Source: Paraperibacillus marinus (GTDB taxonomy: Bacteria > Bacillota > Bacilli > Bacillales > DSM-1321). From it: a stretch of 64,000 bases of DNA. Below, one piece after another: positions 23,320 to 31,540 of the stretch. Below the pieces are notes generated by a model. It saw only the letters and a list, made by a program, of their open reading frames with translations. It was not told the DNA's origin and did no database searches. Position numbers and translations under genes: made by a program. The stretch spans positions 744,001 to 808,000 of the forward strand of contig NZ_CP143542.1 in assembly GCF_046237605.1 (NCBI RefSeq), given 5' to 3'. The first letter of the stretch is position 1. Each line of letters opens with the position of its first letter.

Positions 23320-24111
23320 ATGGATAAAACTTCGATTATAGGGATGGTCCTTGCTGTAATTGCTATAGGGGTAGGAATGGTCATGAAGGGAGTCAGCCCG
23401 GTTGCCCTGGCAAACCCTGCGGCCATCCTGATCATTGTACTCGGGACAATTGCTGCGGTAGTGGTCGCTTTCCCGACAAATGAAATTAAAAAAGTGCCAA
23501 AGTTATTTAAAATTCTATTCAAAGAGCAGAAGCTCATCAGTGCAGAAGCTGTCATAAAAACATTCTCTGAATGGGCACTGGTAGCCAGGAAGGAAGGACT
23601 TCTTGCTCTAGAAACGATATCTGAAGAAATTGAGGAGCCGTTCCTGCGGAATGGCATTAACCTGGCTGTAGAAGGCCAGAGTGCGGATTATATCAGGGAT
23701 ATTTTGACAGAGGAAATCGATGCGATGGAAGAGAGGCATCAGGGGGGTGCTGCCATCTTTACACAGGCAGGGACCTATGCACCGACCCTTGGGGTGCTCG
23801 GGGCCGTTGTCGGTTTGATAGCGGCACTCAGCAATATGGGAGATACCGAAGCTTTAGGACATGCCATCAGTGCTGCCTTTGTAGCCACATTGATGGGGAT
23901 TTTCACCGGGTATATGCTGTGGCATCCGTTTGCAAACAAGCTTAAAAGAAAGTCCAAGGAAGAAATAAGAATCAAGCAGATGATGATAGAAGGCATTCTT
24001 TCCATCATTGAAGGGGAAGCGCCGCGGACGATTGAACAAAAGCTGACTTCTTACCTGCCGGCAAGCGATAGGAAGAAATGGCTTGAAGGCGAAGTGAAAC
24101 AGGATGAGTAA
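23320..24111 (+). CDS. motA: Flagellar motor stator protein MotA
   Basis: The 263-residue protein has four transmembrane helices and the MotA signature region AGTYAPTLGVLGAVVGLIAAL. The cytoplasmic loop with charged residues (VARKEGLLALETISEEIEEPF) contacts FliG. The sequence MDKTSIIGMVLAVIAIGVGM is closer to the proton-type MotA of B. subtilis than to the sodium-type MotP. ATG 23320 has AGGTGG just upstream. It overlaps motB by 8 bases; together they form the ion-driven stator of the flagellar motor. Confidence 0.96.
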   Translation: MDKTSIIGMVLAVIAIGVGMVMKGVSPVALANPAAILIIVLGTIAAVVVAFPTNEIKKVPKLFKILFKEQKLISAEAVIKTFSEWALVARKEGLLALETISEEIEEPFLRNGINLAVEGQSADYIRDILTEEIDAMEERHQGGAAIFTQAGTYAPTLGVLGAVVGLIAALSNMGDTEALGHAISAAFVATLMGIFTGYMLWHPFANKLKRKSKEEIRIKQMMIEGILSIIEGEAPRTIEQKLTSYLPASDRKKWLEGEVKQDE

Positions 24112-24892
24112 GAGAAGGAAGAAGCATAAACATCATGAAGATCATGTTGACGAGAGCTGGCTGATTCCTTATGCAGACTTGCTGACCCTTTTGTTGGCCC
24201 TGTTTATTGTGTTATTTGCCATGAGTTCGGTGGATGCCAAGAAATTTCAGCTTGTATCCCAGGCTTTCAATGATGTTTTTACTGGTGGGACGGGAGTGCT
24301 GGATTATCCAAGTCCCGCTGAAACAGAGATACCTGAAAAGCTGGATAAAGAAGAAAAAAAAGCAGTCAATGGCAATGAACAGAAAAAAGACGGCCTTTCA
24401 ACCAGCGACCAGAAGGAACTGGCTGAGGTTCAGCAAAGGGTCAATACGTATATCAAGGTTAACAAGCTGAGCGGCAGGCTCGGAACCAAGCTCACGGATG
24501 AAGGGCTGCTGGTCACGATCAGTGACAAAGTGCTGTTTGGATCGGGCCATGCTGATATCCGCGGAACAGACAGGGACCTTGCCAAGGAAATATCCGGTCT
24601 GCTGGTGATGAATCCACCGAGGAGCATCGTAATCAGCGGCCATACAGATAACAATCCGATCAGCACCTCAGAGTTTGAATCCAATTGGGATTTAAGTGTT
24701 ATGCGCGCGGTTAACTTCATGAAACTTCTCCTTGAAAATAAAAAGCTGAAGCCGCAAGCCTTCAGTGCCAAAGGATATGGAGAATTCAAACCGGTTGCTT
24801 CCAATCATACATATGAAGGAAGAGCAAAAAACCGCAGAGTGGAAATTCTCATTATGCCCCGCGAACAAAGCAATGGAGCGAACAGACCATAA
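24104..24892 (+). CDS. motB: Flagellar motor stator protein MotB
   Basis: The 262-residue protein has a single transmembrane helix (residues 26-44) with the essential ion-binding aspartate in WLIPYADLLTLLLALFIVLF (Asp24 region), a periplasmic linker or plug, and an OmpA-like peptidoglycan-binding domain (about 145-255: VISGHTDNNPIS, NWDLSVMRAVNFMK, GYGEFKPVASN, NRRVEILI). It anchors the stator to peptidoglycan. The YADLLTLLLAL form fits a proton-driven MotB. A terminator follows at 24904. Confidence 0.96.
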   Translation: MSKRRKKHKHHEDHVDESWLIPYADLLTLLLALFIVLFAMSSVDAKKFQLVSQAFNDVFTGGTGVLDYPSPAETEIPEKLDKEEKKAVNGNEQKKDGLSTSDQKELAEVQQRVNTYIKVNKLSGRLGTKLTDEGLLVTISDKVLFGSGHADIRGTDRDLAKEISGLLVMNPPRSIVISGHTDNNPISTSEFESNWDLSVMRAVNFMKLLLENKKLKPQAFSAKGYGEFKPVASNHTYEGRAKNRRVEILIMPREQSNGANRP

Positions 24893-24903
24893 GCATCTAT
24901 TTA

Positions 24904-24932
24904 CCCTGGCCAAAGGAGGCCAGGGTTTCTTT
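24904..24932 (+). terminator. Terminator of motAB
   Basis: CCCTGGCC and GGCCAGGG form a perfect 8 bp stem with an AAAGGA loop, followed by TTTCTTTT. Confidence 0.85.
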
Positions 24933-24995
24933 TGGTCAAAAAGCGGGAAATAACTGGGAAATGGGGTCAGTCCCCCCTGACTGGGAGATGCGGAT

Positions 24996-25895
24996 ATGGA
25001 ACATGAAATATTTAGGCTGCCGGATGGCAGACTGCTTTCATATAGAATAACGGGAGAGAGAAGCGGGAGGCCGGTAGTGTATTTTCACGGATTTGGTTCG
25101 CCTTCATTCATCACGCTTGCTCACAGTGAGGAGCTGCAGGCGAAGAACTTGTTCCTGCTTTCAGTTGACAGGCCAGGCTATGGAAAGTCAACCGTCCATC
25201 CAGGCTATACAGCAGAAGACTTTGCAGATGACGTTTGTGAATTGCTGGATGGCCTGCATATTCACAGAATTGCTCTTTCAGGATGGTCAACAGGTGGATT
25301 GTTTGCAGAGGCTTTTGCCGCAAAATACCCGGACCGGATTATATCGCTGACGCTGATCGCAAGCACCCTTCCGCTCGGGTGCAAGGATGCAAGGGCTGCT
25401 ATGCCGGGAAAGTGGAGGCCGATCCGATTTGCTGTCATCCGCTTCCCTTTATTGCTAAGAAAGCTGGCCAGTTTTTCCAGCAGGATGATCAATGGAAAAT
25501 TGAATGGTAAAGTCAAGACGGCCCTGGAAAAAATGCCGGAGGATGACAGGCGCCCGGCAGGAATGACGAGAATCCTCCTGGACCGGGCAAGGGTGGAGGG
25601 CTTTCAGCATAAGGGGCTTTCCTTCTGCCATGAACTTGAGGCTGTTTGTACCGCTGATTATCGGCGTGCAAAAGAAGCCTTTCCCGTCTTCATCTGGCAG
25701 GGAGACAGGGACAGCATGGCTAATGTCAAATCCTCGGGCTTCTTACAGAGCCAGTATAATGAGGCAGAGCTGTATATCATCCAGGGCAGGCGACACTATG
25801 CGATTTTGTATAGATGGAAGGAGATACTGGAGAAGATTCATCTAGCCTATTCGGCGGAATCTCCGCCTTTTCGTGGAGAAAGGCATATTTATTAA
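24996..25895 (+). CDS. Alpha/beta hydrolase
   Basis: The 299-residue protein has an alpha/beta hydrolase fold with the oxyanion HG motif (VVYFHGFGSPS), nucleophile elbow GWSTGG (Ser about 101), the acid in FIWQGDRDSM and the catalytic His in QGRRHYAIL. There is no signal peptide, so it acts in the cytoplasm. The last codons overlap a GGCGGA/TCCGCC hairpin with TTTTCG that probably serves as terminator. It resembles the esterase or lactonase branch of the family; the substrate is not known. Transcribed alone, upstream of the GH43 gene. Confidence 0.85.
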   Translation: MEHEIFRLPDGRLLSYRITGERSGRPVVYFHGFGSPSFITLAHSEELQAKNLFLLSVDRPGYGKSTVHPGYTAEDFADDVCELLDGLHIHRIALSGWSTGGLFAEAFAAKYPDRIISLTLIASTLPLGCKDARAAMPGKWRPIRFAVIRFPLLLRKLASFSSRMINGKLNGKVKTALEKMPEDDRRPAGMTRILLDRARVEGFQHKGLSFCHELEAVCTADYRRAKEAFPVFIWQGDRDSMANVKSSGFLQSQYNEAELYIIQGRRHYAILYRWKEILEKIHLAYSAESPPFRGERHIY

Positions 25896-25956
25896 AATTA
25901 ATGGTGCTAAAGAACTATGGAAAATAACTGGTAGATTTGAATGATGTCTGAATTTT

Positions 25957-25971
25957 TTGAAAGCGTTATCA
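25957..25971 (+). promoter_or_regulatory. CcpA catabolite-response element (cre)
   Basis: TTGAAAGCGTTATCA matches all defined positions of the Bacillus cre consensus WTGNAANCGNWNNCW. It lies 37 bases upstream of the GH43 start codon, near the expected transcription start, where CcpA acts as a roadblock repressor. Confidence 0.8.
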
Positions 25972-26007
25972 TGAAGGGGACAAGCTAATCAAAAACAGGA
26001 GGGGATC

Positions 26008-27849
26008 ATGCGGGTGAAAATCCTAAAAAAATTAACAATTGCCATTTTAATGCTGGCGCTTATCCAAACGGGAAGCCTTGGGGAGGCTGAGGCAAAGTCC
26101 AAGGGAGATCATCAGGCCGTTCAGAAAACCTTTAAGAACCCGGTGATGGGCGATGGCGCAGACCCTTGGGCCATCCGGCACACAGACGGTTACTATTATT
26201 ATACACAGACAATTGGCGGCAATATCACTATATGGAAGACAAAAGACCTGACAAAGATTAATGACGCGGAGAAAAAGACGGTCTGGACTCCGGATAAGGA
26301 TGCGCCGAACCGCGAGCATCTGTGGGCTCCGGAACTGCATTTTATTGACGGGAAATGGTATGTCTACTATGCAGCTTCAGATGGTGATATGGGAAAACAG
26401 CGGATGTATGTGCTTGAGTCAGACACGAACGATGCCATGGGCAGCTATCATCATCCAGAGGGAATTGACTTCGGAAAAATCACGGATCCTTCCGATAAAT
26501 GGGCGATTGACGGAACAGTCCTTTCCCATAATGGAAAGATGTATTTTGTCTGGTCAGGCTGGGAAGGCGATGAAAATGTCAGCCAGAACCTATATATTGC
26601 ACCGATGAAAAATCCATGGACCATCAGCGGAAAGCGGGTCGAAATATCACGTCCGGAGCTGGCATGGGAAAAAAACGGCACCCCGCTTATTAATGAGGGG
26701 CCGCAAATTCTGAAAAATAAACAAGGCAGGGTGTTTATTGTCTACTCTGCAAGCGGCAGCTGGACAGATGACTATTGCCTGGGATTATTAGAGCTGAATG
26801 GAAAAGATCCATTGCTTTCGGATTCATGGACCAAACATCAGCAGCCGGTCTTCAAGAGCGATCCTGCCATGAATGTTTATGGACCCGGCCACAACAGCTT
26901 TGTGAAATCCCCGGATGGAAAGCAGGACTGGATCGTCTACCATGCCGCTAAGTTCAAAGGGGCTGGATGGAACCGGAGTGTCAGAATGCAGGAGTTTTTC
27001 TGGAATAAAGATGGCACCCCTGATTTCAGGAAGCCGGCTGCCGTTGATTCAATCCTGAAGGCACCTTCAGACGGATCAGGCAAGGGAGTGATTCCTGGCC
27101 AGCCTGGCAAGTCTTATAAATACGAAGCAGAAAAGGCACTGGTGAATCATGCCAAGGTGGTGGAAAACAGCGGCGCTTCCGGCGGGGCCAAGGTCGGGAT
27201 GATGGACTTTGAAGACAGCTATATTGATTTTAGCGTCGACGTGCCAAAAGGAGAATACACCCTGAAAGTCAGGTACTCAAATGGCATGGGTGAAAAAACA
27301 AGCCATATCCTGAGTGTGAACGGAGTGAAGCAGGAACTGTTTTATCAGCCATTTGGCTGGGACAGCTGGAAAGAAGCAGAGAAAGAAGTCACCTTGAATG
27401 AAGGGGGGAATTCAATCCGCCTTGAAAAAGGAAAGCTTTTCACAGAAATCGACTCCATTGAGCTGGTTCCTAAAAATGTGAAAAACTTTAAATACGAAGC
27501 CGAGCTTGCTGAAATCAAGAGGGGCGAAATGATTACAGATCCCCTTGCTTCCAATAAACTAAAAATGGCTGCGCCAAAAGGTAGCAAGGCCGTGTTCAAG
27601 ATCAGGGCAGACAGAGCGGGTGAGTATAACCTCACTGTCCGAATCAAAACCGAAGCAGACAAGAAACAGCAGGTATTCATAGCAGGCGCTGGAAAGGGCA
27701 TATCCGTCCTTAATCGCTCCGGGAATGATTGGGGCAGCCATACGGTAAAAAGTTCCTTGAAAGCGGGTATCAACACCATCGTGATTTCTTCCCTTGGTGG
27801 AAAAGCGGAATATGATTATATCTCACTTGAGGAAAAAGGGAAGAAATAG
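26008..27849 (+). CDS. Secreted glycoside hydrolase family 43 protein with CBM6-type domains
   Basis: The 613-residue protein has a signal peptide (residues 1-29, ending EAEA). A five-blade GH43 catalytic domain follows (about 40-355): the general base Asp in NPVMGDGADPWAIRH, HLWAPELHFIDGKWYVYYAA, the pKa modulator Asp in KWAIDGTVL, the acid Glu in NEGPQILKN and HNSFVKSPDGKQDWIVYHA. Two CBM6/35-like beta domains follow (about 370-500, YEAEKALVNHAKVV...; and 500-613, YEAELAEIKRGEMI...). Such enzymes release arabinose or xylose side chains from plant polysaccharides. A perfect cre site upstream indicates repression by preferred sugars. No sugar transport genes are adjacent. Confidence 0.9.
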   Translation: MRVKILKKLTIAILMLALIQTGSLGEAEAKSKGDHQAVQKTFKNPVMGDGADPWAIRHTDGYYYYTQTIGGNITIWKTKDLTKINDAEKKTVWTPDKDAPNREHLWAPELHFIDGKWYVYYAASDGDMGKQRMYVLESDTNDAMGSYHHPEGIDFGKITDPSDKWAIDGTVLSHNGKMYFVWSGWEGDENVSQNLYIAPMKNPWTISGKRVEISRPELAWEKNGTPLINEGPQILKNKQGRVFIVYSASGSWTDDYCLGLLELNGKDPLLSDSWTKHQQPVFKSDPAMNVYGPGHNSFVKSPDGKQDWIVYHAAKFKGAGWNRSVRMQEFFWNKDGTPDFRKPAAVDSILKAPSDGSGKGVIPGQPGKSYKYEAEKALVNHAKVVENSGASGGAKVGMMDFEDSYIDFSVDVPKGEYTLKVRYSNGMGEKTSHILSVNGVKQELFYQPFGWDSWKEAEKEVTLNEGGNSIRLEKGKLFTEIDSIELVPKNVKNFKYEAELAEIKRGEMITDPLASNKLKMAAPKGSKAVFKIRADRAGEYNLTVRIKTEADKKQQVFIAGAGKGISVLNRSGNDWGSHTVKSSLKAGINTIVISSLGGKAEYDYISLEEKGKK

Positions 27850-27880
27850 GGAGCGGCTGGCTAACCAAGCAGGCAAACTG

Positions 27881-28165
27881 GCCGTGAAGCATCCTTTAGT
27901 ACCAAAAAAGAGCGAAAGCAGGGCAAAACAGGCTGTAAAGTAACGTTTACGACCAAAAAAGCGCCAGTTCAAGGTCAAACAGGTTGTAAAGAACCATTTA
28001 CGACCAAAAACGACCAAAAAAGAGCCAGGGCGTCGTCAAATTGGTAAGAAACGTTTACAACAAAAAAAGGGCCTAGCGTCTTCAAATTGGTCATAAAGAA
28101 ACGTTTACAACCAAAAAGAGCGGGAGCACTGCCAAATTGGTTGTAAAGATTGGCTTAAGACAAAA
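27881..28165. repeat. Array of 51 bp repeats, first locus
   Basis: About five and a half degenerate units. On the minus strand two neighbouring units are exactly 51 bp and begin TTTTTTGGTCGTAAACGTTA and TTTTTTGGTCGTAAATGGTT. Each holds a dyad of the form GGTYGTAAA...TTTACRRCC next to a T run. The core TTACGACCAAAA recurs as TTAAGACCAAAA in the array at 38.9-39.4 kb. Confidence 0.85.
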
Positions 28166-28207
28166 ACCCCCGCGCCCCGCACAACATGGCTTTAACATAC
28201 CAAAAAA

Positions 28208-28251
28208 GAGCCTGTATGGATGCAGCCACAATGGCGGCTGCCCAGGCTCCT
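28208..28251. terminator. Hairpin at the edge of the 51 bp array
   Basis: GAGCCTG and CAGGCTC outer arms with GCAGCC and GGCTGC inner arms. On the minus strand it is followed by TTTTTTGG; no minus-strand gene precedes it, so it may belong to the repeat locus. Confidence 0.5.
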
Positions 28252-28311
28252 TTGGCATGCCTAAACAGTTCCCTAAATATCCTCCATTTCCCATCTTTCT
28301 GCAAAAAACAA

Positions 28312-28336
28312 GTTTAACGATATACATACAGGGAAT
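28312..28336 (+). promoter_or_regulatory. Sigma-B type promoter of yfkM
   Basis: GTTTAA at 28312-28317 and GGGAAT at 28331-28336, 13 bases apart, match 11 of 12 sigma-B consensus bases. B. subtilis yfkM is known as a sigma-B general stress gene, in agreement. Confidence 0.75.
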
Positions 28337-28382
28337 TATAATTCTGTAGACTTAAATGAACTTGCAAGGGAGATGGAAATAA

Positions 28383-28898
28383 ATGAGTAAGATTGCATGT
28401 GTGATTACCAGTGATTTTGAGGATTCAGAGTACAGAGACCCGGCGCAGGCTTTTAAGGAAGCAGGCCATACGGTAGTTACGATTGAGAAGGAAGCAGGAA
28501 AGTCGGTCAAGGGTAAACAAGGCGAAGTGGAAGTGTCAATCGACGAGTCCATTGGCTCTGTGAAGCCGGAAGATTTTGATGCGCTGTTCATTCCTGGCGG
28601 GTTTTCGCCGGACCTGCTTCGGGCTGATGAGCGCTTTGTTCAGTTTGCTAAATCCTTCATGGATGAGAAGAAACCGGTTTTTGCTATCTGTCACGGACCG
28701 CAGCTTTTGATCACGGCCAAGACACTTGATGGCAGGACGGCTACAGGCTATACTTCCATCCGGGTGGACATGGAAAATGCCGGTGTGAATTTCAAGGATG
28801 AAGAAGTGGTTGTATGCGGAAATCAGCTTGTGACAAGCCGTACACCAGATGATATTCCAGCATTCTCGAGGGAATCACTGAAGCTTTTAAGCTCATGA
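28383..28898 (+). CDS. yfkM: General stress protein, PfpI/DJ-1 family
   Basis: The 171-residue protein belongs to the DJ-1/PfpI superfamily. It has the nucleophile elbow FAICHGPQLL with Cys at about 104 and the acid Glu in DFEDSEYRDP near the N terminus. Members include glyoxalase/deglycase-type proteins and B. subtilis YfkM (general stress protein 18). GGGAGATGGAAATAA provides the ribosome site. A sigma-B promoter 70 bases upstream and a strong terminator make it an independent stress-induced gene. It opens the block syntenic with B. subtilis. Confidence 0.92.
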   Translation: MSKIACVITSDFEDSEYRDPAQAFKEAGHTVVTIEKEAGKSVKGKQGEVEVSIDESIGSVKPEDFDALFIPGGFSPDLLRADERFVQFAKSFMDEKKPVFAICHGPQLLITAKTLDGRTATGYTSIRVDMENAGVNFKDEEVVVCGNQLVTSRTPDDIPAFSRESLKLLSS

Positions 28899-28908
28899 TT
28901 ATATAAGC

Positions 28909-28948
28909 GGGACGGGGAACGGAGATACTCCGTTTCCCGTTTTTTTTA
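28909..28948 (+). terminator. Terminator of yfkM
   Basis: ACGGGGAACGGAG and CTCCGTTTCCCGT form a 13 bp stem with G-T pairs, followed by seven or eight T. Confidence 0.9.
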
Positions 28949-28994
28949 TTTTGGTATAAAATAAGGGAAAACAGTATTCTCAGGAGTGTTTAGA

Positions 28995-29741
28995 ATGATA
29001 GTGATCAAATCGGGCCGGGAAATAGAAGCCATGCATGAAGCGGGAAGGCTGCTGGCGGCCTGCCACAGGGAAATTGCCAGCCTGATCGATCCCGGCATAA
29101 CGACTTGGGAAATTGATGTATTCGTGGAGCGATTCTTGAAAAAACATGGAGCCACTCCTCAGCAGAAGGGCTACAGGGGCTATGAGTACGCCACATGTGC
29201 CAGCATCAATGATGAGATATGCCATGGGTTCCCGCGGAAGGAACCATTGAAGAATGGGGATATCGTGACCATCGATATGGTGGTCAATTTAAATGGCGCC
29301 CTTGCAGATTCGGCGTGGTCATATGCCGTGGGAGAATCGTCCCCCGAAGCTTCGCGGCTGTTATCAGTGACAAAGGAAGCTTTGTACAGGGGAATAGAAG
29401 CGTCACAGCCAGGAAACCGGATCGGCGATATCGGGCATGCCATCCAAACTTTCACCGAAGCAGAAGGGTTTTCAGTTGTACGCGACTTCATCGGCCATGG
29501 CATCGGTGCCAGCATTCATGAAAAGCCAGATGTTCCTCATTTTGGTATGCCGGGGAAAGGAATCCGGATCAAAGAGGGGATGGTCTTCACGATTGAGCCG
29601 ATGATCAATACCGGAGCCTATCAGAGTAAGATGGATTCGAATAAATGGACGGCCCGGACAGCGGACGGCGGTTTGTCTGCCCAGTTTGAGCATACCATTG
29701 CCATCACAGGGGAAGGCCCTATTATTTTAACCGAACAGTAA
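28995..29741 (+). CDS. map: Type I methionyl aminopeptidase
   Basis: The 248-residue metalloenzyme removes N-terminal methionine from new proteins. The five metal ligands are visible: two Asp in DIVTIDMVVNLNGALADSAW, His in RDFIGHGIGASIHE, and Glu in FTIEPMINTG and FEHTIAITG. The start IVIKSGREIEAMHEAGRL and length are typical. ATG 28995 has CAGGAG 9 bases upstream; GTG 28986 would put the start inside that site. This copy is not in the ribosomal-protein operon, and its place in a yfk-like block matches the second B. subtilis enzyme YflG. Confidence 0.94.
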   Translation: MIVIKSGREIEAMHEAGRLLAACHREIASLIDPGITTWEIDVFVERFLKKHGATPQQKGYRGYEYATCASINDEICHGFPRKEPLKNGDIVTIDMVVNLNGALADSAWSYAVGESSPEASRLLSVTKEALYRGIEASQPGNRIGDIGHAIQTFTEAEGFSVVRDFIGHGIGASIHEKPDVPHFGMPGKGIRIKEGMVFTIEPMINTGAYQSKMDSNKWTARTADGGLSAQFEHTIAITGEGPIILTEQ

Positions 29742-29743
29742 CA

Positions 29744-29776
29744 TGAAAAAAAAGCATCCTTGGATGCTTTTTTTGT
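29744..29776. terminator. Bidirectional terminator map / yfkK
   Basis: AAAAAAAGCATCC and GGATGCTTTTTTT form a symmetrical stem with A and T runs on both sides; it ends both convergent genes. Confidence 0.9.
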
Positions 29777-29789
29777 TTTCCAGCGCTGT

Positions 29790-30014
29790 TCAGGCATTCC
29801 TCAGTTTTCCCAATTCTTCAGCTATAGCCTCTAGTTCGCGCGGAGTGAAATTGGTTTTCTTCATGACCATTGCGTAAATGTCATGAAGCTCTTCGTACAT
29901 TTCCTGATTAAAGTTAGAGGCTTTGACTGCTCCAATATTCATGACCTTTAATCTTTCAATAATTTTTTCAACCATATATTCTACATTTTCCGGCGAGTTC
30001 TGTTTTAAATCCAT
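29790..30014 (-). CDS. yfkK: DUF1128 family protein YfkK
   Basis: The 74-residue acidic, helical protein matches DUF1128 in size and sequence pattern (NVEYMVEKIIERLKVMN, LHDIYAMVMKKTNFTPREL, ending AIAEELGKLR). There are no cysteines or membrane segments. ATG 30014 follows AGAGAGGGTAG. Convergent with map, sharing its terminator. The family has no known function; the position matches B. subtilis yfkK. Confidence 0.9.
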   Translation of the reverse strand: MDLKQNSPENVEYMVEKIIERLKVMNIGAVKASNFNQEMYEELHDIYAMVMKKTNFTPRELEAIAEELGKLRNA

Positions 30015-30229
30015 TTTCTACCCTCTCTCATATCAATTGATATCTTTCATCTTTCATTAATTATGCCTAAAAGTCAATCACTAACTTGTTTTTGATCAAT
30101 GGCTTTGCCCTCACTCAAAAAAGTCTCTTCAGCCTCCATATGCAATTGCCAGGCATAATAATTTCAGCTTTGAGAAAAATAAGACAGCACCATGTCATTC
30201 ACCGATAATTTTTTGCAGGAGGGATACGA

Positions 30230-30616
30230 ATGGATCAGTATACCGTTCATAGCAGAGGGAACAGCAAGCTCTTTAGGGGCCTTATGTTTGGAGCTCTTGC
30301 AGGAGGGGCGGTGGCAATGCTTGACCGGACGACCCGCCAGAATTTCCTTGATGGTACAGGCAGGTCATACCGGGGTGTAAAGTCTTTCCTGTCAAGCCCG
30401 ATGGAAGGTCTGGTGAGGATGGGCGAATTTTCCAGCAGGCTGCGTTCACAGATTGAAGAAATTACGGATGATATCAATTTCATCTCGGAAAAAGTGGATG
30501 AATTAAAAGAAGTCCCGCTTCAGGTTGCGGAGGCTGTCATGGATACAAAGGATGTCATCACACACCATGGACATGCTTCAAATGGGACAGCTTCAGACAG
30601 CTATACTGCACATTAA
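30230..30616 (+). CDS. YtxH-like membrane-associated protein
   Basis: The 128-residue protein has one hydrophobic Gly/Ala-rich helix (LFRGLMFGALAGGAVAML, residues 14-31) and then a helical region with amphipathic repeats (FSSRLRSQIEEITDDIN...), as in the YtxH/YhaH-like stress-associated proteins of Bacillus. GCAGGAGGGATACGA precedes ATG 30230. It ends immediately before the YfkH gene (TAA directly followed by ATG), so the two are an operon. The C terminus is His-rich (HHGHASNG). Function unknown. Confidence 0.75.
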   Translation: MDQYTVHSRGNSKLFRGLMFGALAGGAVAMLDRTTRQNFLDGTGRSYRGVKSFLSSPMEGLVRMGEFSSRLRSQIEEITDDINFISEKVDELKEVPLQVAEAVMDTKDVITHHGHASNGTASDSYTAH

Positions 30617-31477
30617 ATGATAAAGCGAGCTGGGAATATGAAAACCGGTAAAAACATTCCAGACAAATCAGTCTTAAAAGAACTCTTTTCACGTCTCTTT
30701 GTTGATGATTTGTCTGGGATGGCGGCCCAGCTTGCTTTCTTCTTTCTGCTTTCACTGTTTCCTTTCATGATCTTCCTTGTTTCACTGCTTCCTTATCTGC
30801 CCATCAAGACAGACGATATTCTTGCCTTTGCTGCCATGTACGCACCTGAAGATACTATGGCAATGATTGAACAGGAATTAACTCGTGTCTTGAATGGCAG
30901 CGGGAAGCTTCTATCTCTCGGAATCATTGGCACCGTTTGGTCAGCCTCCGCTGGCATGAATGCGATTGTCAGGTCATTCAATAAAGCGTACCGGATTAAA
31001 GATGGCCGGCATTTTGCCCTGTCCAGGCTGTTATCCATCCTGTTTACCCTGGGCATGATGATCGTTTTTATCATTGCGCTTTTATTTCCGGTCTTTGGCA
31101 GGCAGATCGGCATCCTGCTTGCCGATTATTTTGGCATGTCAGAGGAATTCCTGTCTGTCTGGAACCTTTGTAGGTGGGTGATCAGCGGCTTTGTCCTGCT
31201 GGTGATATTTATGATGATTTACTGGCTTGCTCCAAGCATTAAGCTGAAGTGCCTCACGGTGCTGCCCGGGGCCGTCTTTGCCACAATCGGCTGGATCAGC
31301 GTATCGTATGCTTTTTCCATCTATGTTGAAAAAGTCGCTCATTATTCCGCGATGTATGGCAGTCTGGGGGGGATGATTGTCCTGATGATCTGGTTTTATT
31401 TAACCGGGATCATTTTGATAATAGGCGGGGAAATCAATGCAGTCATCAGCAGCAGGACAAAGCCTGCCGGATGCTAA
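30617..31477 (+). CDS. yfkH: YihY/BrkB family membrane protein YfkH
   Basis: The 286-residue protein has six predicted transmembrane helices and the YihY family motifs LAFFFLLSLFPFMIFL near the N terminus, SASAGMNAIVRSFNKAY in the middle and YGSLGGMIVLMIWFY near the end. The family was once called ribonuclease BN, which is incorrect; its real role is unknown. The ATG at 30617 follows the stop of the YtxH-like gene without a gap, implying coupled translation; ATG 30638 (GAGCTGGG upstream) is an alternative start. Position corresponds to yfkH in B. subtilis. Confidence 0.9.
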   Translation: MIKRAGNMKTGKNIPDKSVLKELFSRLFVDDLSGMAAQLAFFFLLSLFPFMIFLVSLLPYLPIKTDDILAFAAMYAPEDTMAMIEQELTRVLNGSGKLLSLGIIGTVWSASAGMNAIVRSFNKAYRIKDGRHFALSRLLSILFTLGMMIVFIIALLFPVFGRQIGILLADYFGMSEEFLSVWNLCRWVISGFVLLVIFMMIYWLAPSIKLKCLTVLPGAVFATIGWISVSYAFSIYVEKVAHYSAMYGSLGGMIVLMIWFYLTGIILIIGGEINAVISSRTKPAGC

Positions 31478-31479
31478 AA

Positions 31480-31537
31480 AGAGGCCTTCACCTCGAGTGG
31501 GATTCAAGGATCCGCCGCTCCTGGTAAAGGCCTCCCA
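31480..31537. terminator. Hairpin between yfkH and metal ATPase
   Basis: AGAGGCCTT and AAGGCCTC(C) are the closing arms of a long imperfect stem. On the minus strand CTCTTTTTAG follows, so it mainly ends the ATPase gene. Confidence 0.75.
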
Positions 31538-31540
31538 TAT

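Noticed and set aside
27823..28017. 64-codon minus-strand ORF in the 28 kb repeat
   Set aside because: Made of 51 bp repeat units with T runs; no ribosome site.
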